Shown here: piece after piece, positions 1 to 5,397 of the stretch
How positions within the stretch are numbered: position 1 is the first letter of the stretch
Layout of the letters: the number at the start of each line of letters is the position of its first letter
Source: CAIZGX01 sp044374295
GTDB taxonomy: Bacteria; Bacteroidota; Bacteroidia; Flavobacteriales_D; Sanyastnellaceae
DNA length: 8,108 bases
Direction of reading: 5' to 3'
NCBI GenBank assembly: GCA_044374295.1
Contig: JBILOU010000078.1
Coordinates: 1 to 8,108 of the forward strand
Position numbers and translations under genes: made by a program
Notes under the pieces: generated by a model
The model's database searches: none
What the model was told of the DNA's origin: nothing
The model's input: the letters and a program-made list of their open reading frames with translations, nothing else

Positions 1-750
1 GGTTCAACGTACGATGTAACGATCTCTAACACGTATACCCTTACCGACGGAGCAGGTAACACAGAACAAGTAACTGTACCAAGCAACGCAGGTTGTCAGG
101 TTATCACCACGGTTCAGCCACAGACTACCTTAAGCGCAAGCAGCAGCTGTAACAACGGACCAAGATTTAGAGGAGCCGTTGTATCGAGCATGCCATGGGT
201 GTGTGGAGCTAACAACTGGAGATGGAGATTTACAGAGGTGAACCCATTGACGCTGCAAGCGGTAGGATTACCTATTGAGTTGAACCGCGGCGCTGCATCG
301 AACTACTTGAATCTTGGAACGGTAAACCAGCTTCAAAGCGGTAAGACGTATGCGGTACAAACAGCACCGTTGTTCACTTACACAGCAAGTAACTACAACT
401 GGGGACCTGCACAATACATGTGTATCGTTGGTGTTGCACAAGGTGCGTTGCAAGATGCAGAGCAAGGTGTTGCACAAGGTTCTACGAAAGATGCGGTGCA
501 AGGTCCTTCGCAAGTGGAGGCAGTCGTATACGTAACAGAAGGCAACCACTTGAACATTCAATTAACCAACACAGAGAGCAACACAGCTAAGCGCGCCGAC
601 ATTTACGATGTAACGGGTAAATTGGTGAAGTCTGTTCGCTTGGTTGAGGGAATGAACGAAGTAACCCTAACAGAAACAGCAGGTATCTACATGGTTCGCA
701 CAACGGTGGGTGAGAAGGTAGAGACGCAGCGTGTGTTCTTGAAGAAATAA
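1..750 (+). CDS. C-terminal part of a secreted surface protein with type IX secretion sorting domain (5' end outside window)
   Basis: The frame is open from base 1 to the TAA at 748-750, giving 249 residues of a longer protein. Residues 1-45 are Thr/Asn/Ser-rich, like extracellular repeat domains. Residues about 48-143 hold paired Cys and a pattern (WRWRFTEV, then LNLGTVNQLQSGKTYAVQT, then a Cys-containing end) that resembles a domain frequent in large Bacteroidota surface proteins; I infer this from memory of the pattern. Two 12-residue Gln/Gly-rich repeats follow (144-167). Residues about 175-249 fit a type A T9SS C-terminal domain: the core IYDVTGKLVKSV, then GMNEVTL, GIYMVRT and a basic Lys-Lys end. 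By family knowledge such proteins cross the outer membrane through PorU/SprA-type machinery and are cleaved and anchored or released. A terminator follows at once, so this is the end of its transcription unit. The specific function is unknown because the N-terminal part is missing. Confidence 0.88.
   Translation, partial: GSTYDVTISNTYTLTDGAGNTEQVTVPSNAGCQVITTVQPQTTLSASSSCNNGPRFRGAVVSSMPWVCGANNWRWRFTEVNPLTLQAVGLPIELNRGAASNYLNLGTVNQLQSGKTYAVQTAPLFTYTASNYNWGPAQYMCIVGVAQGALQDAEQGVAQGSTKDAVQGPSQVEAVVYVTEGNHLNIQLTNTESNTAKRADIYDVTGKLVKSVRLVEGMNEVTLTETAGIYMVRTTVGEKVETQRVFLKK
430..501 (+). repeat. Two tandem 36-bp in-frame repeats in the linker before the sorting domain
   Basis: Two adjacent 36-bp units (430-465 and 466-501) encode GVAQGALQDAEQ and GVAQGSTKDAVQ. 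The first 15 bases, GGTGTTGCACAAGGT, are identical in both (430-444 and 466-480). A partial third unit, GPSQ, follows. The repeats join the last folded domain to the T9SS sorting domain and probably act as a flexible spacer. Such repeats can change copy number by slippage. Confidence 0.8.
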
Positions 751-783
751 GCATGTCATTACCCTTCGGGTGTAAATTGAAGT

Positions 784-838
784 AAATAGCCTTCGGCCGT
801 AAGTTAGCACCACGCTACTTATAGTCGGAGGTTTTTTT
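784..838 (+). terminator. Intrinsic terminator after the T9SS cargo gene
   Basis: A long interrupted hairpin is followed by a T-run. CCTTCGGC (790-797) pairs with GTCGGAGG (824-831) with two G-T wobbles. Inside it, GTAAG (799-803) pairs with CTTAT (818-822), and TAGC (805-808) pairs with GCTA (814-817) around the loop ACCAC. Seven T residues follow (832-838), and the A residues at 784-786 can pair with part of that run. It lies 34 bp past the stop codon and points the right way for the upstream gene. Confidence 0.85.
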
Positions 839-930
839 ATTCCCCTTTCTTCCCCCTTTCTTAACTTTTCTTCCCTTTATCAGTTCTTCCCCATTCTTCC
901 CTTCTCTTAACATAAAAAAATCTTCCCCTT
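839..930. other. Polypyrimidine-rich intergenic tract, no gene
   Basis: This is the first part of the 352-bp gene-free stretch 751-1102. The plus strand is almost all C and T, including an unbroken 22-base pyrimidine run at 841-862. The word CTTCCC and the word TCTTAAC recur. No coding potential, RNA gene or clear promoter is visible. The rest of the gap holds a small hairpin (ACCC-TTC-GGGT, 761-771), the terminator and the two mini-hairpin arrays annotated separately. Confidence 0.6.
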
Positions 931-943
931 TCAAAAGATAATC

Positions 944-998
944 ACCGAAGGTTTGATCGCACTGCGATTGATCCGAAGGATTGATCACGAAGTGATTG
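944..998. repeat. Mini-hairpin array 1a (ATC...GAT stems, TG linkers)
   Basis: Three perfect inverted repeats stand in a row: ATCGC-ACT-GCGAT (956-968), ATCC-GAA-GGAT (971-981) and ATCAC-GAA-GTGAT (984-996). They are separated by exactly TG (969-970 and 982-983), and another TG follows. A shorter member, ACC-GAA-GGT (944-952), stands just upstream. Seen the other way, the constant word GATTGATC recurs and a variable mini-palindrome sits between copies. Loops are always 3 nt and stems 3-5 bp. I do not recognise a named repeat family. Confidence 0.8.
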
Positions 999-1014
999 GT
1001 TCCCTTTTATTAAC

Positions 1015-1072
1015 GTCGAAGACATTCGCCGAAGGCATTCGTTGCTTTGCAACATTCGTGCTTCGCACATTC
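1015..1072. repeat. Mini-hairpin array 1b (ATTC linkers)
   Basis: Four perfect inverted repeats with 3-nt loops are each followed by the same linker ATTC: GTC-GAA-GAC (1015-1023), GCC-GAA-GGC (1028-1036), GTTGC-TTT-GCAAC (1041-1053) and GTGC-TTC-GCAC (1058-1068). The linkers are 1024-1027, 1037-1040, 1054-1057 and 1069-1072. Every stem begins with G and ends with C, so CATTCG is the constant word. The array ends 30 bp before the permease start codon, so it lies in that gene's promoter or 5' leader region. Function unknown. Confidence 0.85.
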
Positions 1073-1102
1073 TTCCCTTCCAAACCGCCGTATATTGGCC
1101 CC

Positions 1103-2350
1103 ATGAAACTCCTCCTTCAACTCAAAGAAGCTTTCGCCTTCGCCACACAGTCGCTGGTGGTGAATAAATTGCGGACGGTGCTTTCATTGTTCGGAGTGAC
1201 GATTGGAATTTTCTCGATCATTTTTGTGCTGAGTATCGTGGACAGCATGGAGGCCGATATAAAAGAAGGGCTGTCTGTTATGGGTTCCGATTTGTTATTC
1301 ATTCAGAAATGGCCCATGGGTCCTGAGGAAAAGGGAGGAGAATACGAGTGGTGGAAATACTGGCAGCGTAGACAACCGAGTAAAGAAGATCTTGATTTAT
1401 TGAAAGCGGAAATCAACTCGTTCTCGGCAGCTACCATTCAAGTGCGCGCTTCAAAAACCATTGAACACGAAAACAATTCGCTCGAAGGTGTCGGTTTTCT
1501 TGGAGTCGGTTATGACTACATTCAAGCCATTGATTTAAAAATTGAAAAGGGACGCTACTTCTCGCAAATGGAATGCGATGGTGGAAGACCCGTGGCACTC
1601 ATCGGATACTCGCTGGCCGAACAATTGTTTGGTGCGGAATATCCGGTAGGAAAGGACATTAAAATTCAAGGACAAAAAGCCGAGGTCATTGGCGTAATGG
1701 CGAAGGAAGGTTCTTCACTTTTCGGCGGTGAACGCGATCTTTCAGTGTATGTGCCTTTTGAATACGCGCAACGATTTGTTGGAGATGTCGACGATGTGAC
1801 GCTCTTAATTAAAGCGAAAAAAGATGTCGATGTGGAAGTACTCAAGGGCGATGTCATGTCTGTCTTCCGCGGTATTCGCGGTATTCGTCCAACAGAAGAG
1901 AACGATTTCAGCGTCATCGATTCCAGCATGATTAGCGAAATGGTGAACAGCATCGTTGGTGTCTTCAATGTTGCAGGAATGTTCATTGGCATCTTCGCCA
2001 TTCTAGTGGGTGCCTTCAGCATTGCAAACATCATGTTCGTCTCGGTGAAAGAGCGCACGAACATCATTGGTATTCAGAAAGCACTCGGTGCGAAACGCTA
2101 TTTCATTCTATCGCAATTTCTTTTTGAATCGATGCTGCTATGCTTAGCAGGTGGAGTACTTGGACTGCTCTTGGTTTACGGAGTGCTTTCGCTCTTGAAT
2201 GGCGCTACCGATTTTCATTTCTTCCTTCCCCTAAGTCGAATTGTTTTGGGAATAACCGTGTCGTTGGTGGTTGGGCTGGTAGCAGGATTTATTCCTGCGT
2301 TGCGTGCGGCGAATCTTAGACCCGTGGATGCCATCAGGTCTGGAGGTTAG
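1103..2350 (+). CDS. ABC transporter permease, MacB/FtsX-type
   Basis: This 415-residue inner-membrane protein has the four-helix MacB layout. A first membrane segment (about 25-46) is followed by a large periplasmic core (about 50-280, MacB_PCD-like) and three C-terminal segments (about 285-312, 338-365 and 379-400) of the FtsX-like domain. The cytoplasmic coupling segment after helix 2, VKERTNIIGIQKALGAKR, and the ending ALRAANLRPVDAIR are strongly typical. The family uses a separate ATPase to drive mechanotransmission across the envelope for export of lipoproteins, antibiotics or peptides; no ATPase gene is adjacent here, so partner and substrate are unknown. I chose ATG 1103 because homologues start just before the first helix. 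The frame stays open upstream through the hairpin arrays (from 911), but that reading begins only with TTG and yields unconvincing protein. A weak -7-like TATATTGG lies at 1091-1098. Its stop overlaps that of the next, convergent gene. Confidence 0.92.
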   Translation: MKLLLQLKEAFAFATQSLVVNKLRTVLSLFGVTIGIFSIIFVLSIVDSMEADIKEGLSVMGSDLLFIQKWPMGPEEKGGEYEWWKYWQRRQPSKEDLDLLKAEINSFSAATIQVRASKTIEHENNSLEGVGFLGVGYDYIQAIDLKIEKGRYFSQMECDGGRPVALIGYSLAEQLFGAEYPVGKDIKIQGQKAEVIGVMAKEGSSLFGGERDLSVYVPFEYAQRFVGDVDDVTLLIKAKKDVDVEVLKGDVMSVFRGIRGIRPTEENDFSVIDSSMISEMVNSIVGVFNVAGMFIGIFAILVGAFSIANIMFVSVKERTNIIGIQKALGAKRYFILSQFLFESMLLCLAGGVLGLLLVYGVLSLLNGATDFHFFLPLSRIVLGITVSLVVGLVAGFIPALRAANLRPVDAIRSGG

Positions 2351-3072
2351 AAGCCGAAAGTTAAACCGAATTGGATGATTTGGCGATTGGTTTTGGTGGT
2401 GCCTGTTGTGTATGCCAAATCAGTGTTGTTCTGAATGGTTACTGTTTCTGGAATAACGTATTGCGCTTTGCCGCCTTGAATATTTTCATAACGTAAATCG
2501 AACCAAACGTTTTTGGCTTTCTTCGTGCGAAAGCGAAATCCAAGAGCATATCCGTATAAAAATGAAACGCTGCTCTGCTGAACTTTTGTGTCTTCAACAG
2601 AAGAAAATCCACCGCTGTTTTGCACCGAAATATCGGTCTTTGTAGAAAAGCTTTCTATGCCCGCAAGACCTTCAGCGTAGGGTTGAAAGTATCCGTTGAA
2701 CGGACGAATGCGAAGCAATCCTTGGTAGCGATAGTTGTTGTGTCTTACGCGATACGTTCCGTTGTTGAAGATGGTATCTCCCGAAACATTTGTCCCGCCG
2801 TAAACAGAAATGTCTTGATCCAACGCACCCATTTGATTCCAAGAAAATTGAAATCCCCAATCGAAAGGCGATTGTTTAATCGGATGAGAAAAAGTTCCTG
2901 AAAGTCCTATGGGGTTTTCGGTGTAATGATCGGCATATTCTCCCGTGGGTTGAACGAATTGCACCCCGAAACCAATGTTGGCACTGCGCGGATTGCGGTC
3001 GGAATAACTTTTTTCTTGCGCGAAATTCGTGAGCGTCATTAACGCGAATAAAAGCAGGAAGAGATTTTTCAT
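2347..3072 (-). CDS. Outer-membrane beta-barrel protein
   Basis: The 241-residue product starts with a signal peptide (MKNLFLLLFALMTLTNFAQ, cleavage near residue 19). Alternating-polarity stretches rich in Gly, Tyr and Phe follow, such as NIGFGVQFVQPTGEY, WGFQFSWNQ, SFLYGYALGFRFR and IIQFGLTFGF, and the last residue is Phe. This matches the small 8-strand or similar porin-like barrels (OMP_b-brl superfamily) common in Bacteroidota. Family members have structural or unknown roles, and no substrate can be assigned. The gene diverges from the rmlD-like gene with its own -7 box at 3112-3119, about 40 bp before ATG. At the 3' end its TAA overlaps the permease stop codon by a few bases, with no terminator between the two. 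Confidence 0.85.
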   Translation of the reverse strand: MKNLFLLLFALMTLTNFAQEKSYSDRNPRSANIGFGVQFVQPTGEYADHYTENPIGLSGTFSHPIKQSPFDWGFQFSWNQMGALDQDISVYGGTNVSGDTIFNNGTYRVRHNNYRYQGLLRIRPFNGYFQPYAEGLAGIESFSTKTDISVQNSGGFSSVEDTKVQQSSVSFLYGYALGFRFRTKKAKNVWFDLRYENIQGGKAQYVIPETVTIQNNTDLAYTTGTTKTNRQIIQFGLTFGF

Positions 3073-3111
3073 GTTAAATTTTTTGGAAGCTTTTCAAAAG
3101 TTATACCCAAA

Positions 3112-3138
3112 CAAAGTTAAGTCGTTTTAACTTCGCAA
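3112..3138 (-). promoter_or_regulatory. Bacteroidota-type promoter for the beta-barrel gene
   Basis: On the minus strand the -7 box TAACTTTG (3119 down to 3112) matches TAnnTTTG perfectly. A TTG at 3138-3136 lies 16 bp upstream, one base short of the usual -33 spacing of 17-23 bp. The predicted leader is roughly 35 nt. The -33 part overlaps the facing promoter of the rmlD-like gene. Confidence 0.55.
3128..3135 (+). promoter_or_regulatory. Probable -7 box for the rmlD-like gene
   Basis: TAACTTCG differs from TAnnTTTG at one base and lies 6 bp before the ATG at 3142, which would give an almost leaderless mRNA. It forms an inverted repeat with the minus-strand box (AAAGTTAA at 3113-3120 against TTAACTT at 3127-3133). 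I see no clear TTG at the -33 distance, so the call is tentative. Confidence 0.35.
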
Positions 3139-3141
3139 AAC

Positions 3142-3978
3142 ATGAGTAATGCATCAATTTGGATATTGGGAAAAACGGGTCAGCTGGCGCAATGCTTTGC
3201 CTATTCGTTTAAAGAAGAAACTTCAGCAAGCATTCGCTTCTTCGGACGCGATGAAATAGATTTCGAAAACGACCTGTTTGAACAGCTTTCAGACTTGAAT
3301 GAAATTCCAGATGTCATTATCAATACCGTTGCCTACACCGCAGTGGACAAAGCCGAATCGGAAGAAGAACTCGCGCACCGCGTGAACGCCGAAGCCGTTA
3401 GTGAGTTGTCCGATTACTGCTCCTTGCACGACATTGTGCTGATTCATTTTTCAACCGACTACGTTTTCAACGGAGAAAAGAATTCTCCTTACACCGAAGA
3501 CGACGAATGCAATCCGCTTGGCGTTTACGGAAGAACCAAACGCGAAGGAGAGTTAGCGGTGTTGGAATGTGAGACAGGCATTGTCATTCGCTTAAGTTGG
3601 TTGTATTCCAACTATGGAAAGAACTTTTACCTCACCATGAAGAACGCGATGGCTTCCGACCCATCACGTGAACTCCGCGTAGTAAACGACCAAGTCGGCT
3701 GTCCAACCGACGCTTCCGACGTTGCGAATTCAGTTTCAGCCTACATCATTAACTGCTTAAATGAACAAACCGAATGGACGTTCGGTCTTTTTCACTTCAT
3801 AGGCAACGAAGTTATTTCCTGGTACGATTTCGCGGTGCGTATTAAGAATGAATTTGGATTTCTCAATGTGATTCATCCTATACCTACAAGTGAGTATCCA
3901 ACGCCTGCTAAGCGTCCCGCTTATTCAAAGCTCAATTCCAAAAACCCATTGTTCTCGGCTCCAAAGTATAAAGAATAG
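3142..3978 (+). CDS. rmlD: dTDP-4-dehydrorhamnose reductase (RmlD-like)
   Basis: RmlD reduces dTDP-4-dehydrorhamnose to dTDP-L-rhamnose with NAD(P)H, the last step in making the rhamnose donor for surface polysaccharides; it is cytoplasmic. The 278-residue protein is near the usual length (about 285-300). Visible family marks in order are the nucleotide-binding GKTGQLAQ (10-17), NTVAYTAVDKAESE (61-74), STDYVFNG (104-111) with the catalytic Thr105, YGRTKREGE (129-137) with the catalytic Tyr129 and Lys133, RLSWLYSNYGKNFYLTM, VNDQVGCPTDASDVA and the C-terminal KRPAYSKLNS. No rmlA, rmlB or rmlC gene is in the window, so it is a stand-alone copy here. A related role as a generic sugar-nucleotide reductase is possible. 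Its stop codon lies 3 bp before mini-hairpin array 2. Confidence 0.88.
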   Translation: MSNASIWILGKTGQLAQCFAYSFKEETSASIRFFGRDEIDFENDLFEQLSDLNEIPDVIINTVAYTAVDKAESEEELAHRVNAEAVSELSDYCSLHDIVLIHFSTDYVFNGEKNSPYTEDDECNPLGVYGRTKREGELAVLECETGIVIRLSWLYSNYGKNFYLTMKNAMASDPSRELRVVNDQVGCPTDASDVANSVSAYIINCLNEQTEWTFGLFHFIGNEVISWYDFAVRIKNEFGFLNVIHPIPTSEYPTPAKRPAYSKLNSKNPLFSAPKYKE

Positions 3979-3981
3979 AGA

Positions 3982-4060
3982 CCTCGTGCGCAGCACCCTC
4001 GTTCATCGAACCCTCGTGCGCAGCACCCTCGTCCATCGGACCCCAGTTCGTCGAACCATT
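3982..4060. repeat. Mini-hairpin array 2 (15-bp period, mostly CCTC linkers)
   Basis: Five perfect inverted repeats, each 4-bp stem and 3-nt loop, recur at exactly 15-bp intervals: GTGC-GCA-GCAC (3986-3996), GTTC-ATC-GAAC (4001-4011), GTGC-GCA-GCAC (4016-4026), GTCC-ATC-GGAC (4031-4041) and GTTC-GTC-GAAC (4046-4056). The linkers are CCTC (3982-3985, 3997-4000, 4012-4015, 4027-4030), then CCCA (4042-4045), and CATT follows the last unit. The constant word is ACCCTCGT; only the inner seven bases vary, and these always stay palindromic. It lies at the convergent ends of the rmlD-like and PHP-like genes and codes for the last residues of the latter. No T-run follows on either strand, so it is not a classic terminator. 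Confidence 0.9.
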
Positions 4061-5268
4061 ACGTTGGGATTTCCGACTCTAAGAATTAGAAAACCGATAA
4101 CCAAAATTCCAAGAAGTCTGTAGAACTGCGATGCCCAAATATTTATACCTGCCGAAAGGGCTATAGGTTTTTTTCCGTCTTCAGTGCGGAAAACTGGATT
4201 TGTGTAAATCTTTGATCCATCTTTGAGTTTTATTTCAAAACGAACGAAATGTGAAACTTCCTTAAGCGCGAAAGCATAGCTAGAGGTGGTGTTACTCAGC
4301 GTAGTGTTCAGCAAGACTATGCCGCCTTGTCCAACAGCTTTAATCTCGCGAATGCTGTCTGTGAAGCTCAAGAAAACAGAATCGTTCACAAGCCTGTGCT
4401 GAAGCAATTGCGGAAGTTTCTTGAATCGTTTAGCTTTCGCCTCATGCGAATCTCCTTCAGGTGTTTGAACAACAAGTCCATATGCATTGCCGTGTTTCAA
4501 CGCGTGAATAAGGCTGTCTTCGTTCGAAGATTTGGAGTGAATAACAGTAGCAACTCTTCCGTAATCGTTGGGCTTGTCGAGGTTGTGCGCGTCGTCATCA
4601 GCAACAAGAAAAACCGGATTCCCAGCTGATAGTGCGGCGTCCCACAATTCAAGGCTGTTCTTGAAGTTGCTCAGTGCTTCAATCAGATCATATCCACGAA
4701 GCACTTTCATATCTTCCACTGAATAGGCGTCGCGCAAGGAAGGATGGGCAATGGCTACGCACTTGTTTTTCTTTTTCAATTCATTCAACACATATTGCTT
4801 GCTGCTTTGCGATTGGAAAAGCGGGAAGTCGAGCCACATCACTTCAGACGCGCCAATGCACACTTGGTGATTTTTGAAGGCTCCGTATCCATGCTCATAA
4901 ACGGCTACATGCGGAAAAGAATCTTCCTGGTAGCGGTTTATTTTCATGTAATCTGAAATAGTGATAACATCGTAACCTAATTTTTTGTAGGTCGAAAAAA
5001 CACGTTCTGAAGAATTATTTCTTCCATTCGTAACACCCCCGTAGGATTTCGATTGAATCTGGAAGTTTGAAAGCTTCAAATCGTTTGTATCTATTGCGGT
5101 ATAAGGGTTGTACCATTTACTTCCGTGAAAAGCTATAGGCTCAGAAAAATTATAAACTGGAGGAATAAACCACCAAAGCAAAAGTGAAATAGCTACAGCA
5201 CCTCCAACAATCCACAGAAGTGGTTTTAGCAAGAATCGGACAATGAATTTTCTCGGACTGAATTTCAC
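4003..5268 (-). CDS. Membrane-anchored PHP-like metal-hydrolase protein with altered metal site
   Basis: The 421-residue protein has an N-terminal membrane anchor (about 12-35), a long external domain and a second hydrophobic segment near the C-terminus (about 380-397). The domain follows the PHP phosphoesterase order: VFSTYKKLGYDVITISDY (90-107), Glu142 in ASEVMW, VAIAHPS with His175, and VADDDAHN with Asp226/His228. The first metal-binding HxH, expected near 70-72, reads Gln-Ile-Gln, and the usual TDH His is Tyr107. So part of the metal site appears lost; activity is uncertain. The start is GTG (5266-5268), because an in-frame TAA lies 9 bases upstream and this start precedes the anchor. 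The last 18 residues (404-421) are Arg-rich with a 5-residue period, encoded by the mini-hairpin array, and the stop codon lies inside one repeat. Substrate unknown; by family a phosphoesterase or nuclease is possible. Confidence 0.75.
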   Translation of the reverse strand: MKFSPRKFIVRFLLKPLLWIVGGAVAISLLLWWFIPPVYNFSEPIAFHGSKWYNPYTAIDTNDLKLSNFQIQSKSYGGVTNGRNNSSERVFSTYKKLGYDVITISDYMKINRYQEDSFPHVAVYEHGYGAFKNHQVCIGASEVMWLDFPLFQSQSSKQYVLNELKKKNKCVAIAHPSLRDAYSVEDMKVLRGYDLIEALSNFKNSLELWDAALSAGNPVFLVADDDAHNLDKPNDYGRVATVIHSKSSNEDSLIHALKHGNAYGLVVQTPEGDSHEAKAKRFKKLPQLLQHRLVNDSVFLSFTDSIREIKAVGQGGIVLLNTTLSNTTSSYAFALKEVSHFVRFEIKLKDGSKIYTNPVFRTEDGKKPIALSAGINIWASQFYRLLGILVIGFLILRVGNPNVMVRRTGVRWTRVLRTRVR

Positions 5269-5366
5269 TGAACGAATTTAATTTTCATATTCAGCGTGAA
5301 TGTCAATGCAAGTTGAAAAGATGACTAACGAATTGTTTTCAAAACATCATGAAATCAACGGAATGT

Positions 5367-5396
5367 TAAGAGAAACAGAATGAGATAAAACTCTTA
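5367..5396 (-). other. Weak inverted repeat just after ogt
   Basis: TAAGAG (5367-5372) pairs with CTCTTA (5391-5396) across an 18-nt loop, starting 1 bp past the ogt stop codon. There is no T-run after it on the minus strand, so terminator function is doubtful. The remainder of the 129-bp gap 5269-5397 must hold any promoter of the PHP-like gene, but I see no convincing TAnnTTTG box there. Confidence 0.25.
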
Positions 5397-5397
5397 C

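Noticed and set aside
268..561. Minus-strand ORF inside the T9SS cargo gene
   Set aside because: It is a shadow of the real plus-strand gene, Cys/Arg-rich with no family resemblance and no promoter.
10..615. 12-bp direct repeat TACGATGTAACG at 10-21 and 604-615
   Set aside because: Both copies are in frame and encode YDVT within beta-rich domains. With shared codon preference this needs no further explanation.
953..1102. N-terminal extension of the permease, read through the hairpin arrays from a TTG
   Set aside because: The frame is open, but the 50 extra residues come from repeat DNA, start with TTG, and would precede the normal MacB N-terminus that begins at ATG 1103.
3986..4056. Bidirectional terminator for the convergent rmlD-like and PHP-like genes
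   Set aside because: The stems are only 4 bp and no T-run follows on either strand. A role in 3' end formation is not excluded, but there is no positive sign of intrinsic termination.
3982..4060. CRISPR array
   Set aside because: The constant part is 8 bp and the variable part 7 bp, far below CRISPR repeat and spacer sizes. The variable parts are palindromic and no cas gene is present.
3890..4123. Plus-strand ORF of 77 codons over array 2 with repeated LVRST/LVHRT pentapeptides
   Set aside because: The pentapeptide pattern is only the 15-bp DNA period read in one frame. The ORF overlaps two well-supported genes and has no start signal.
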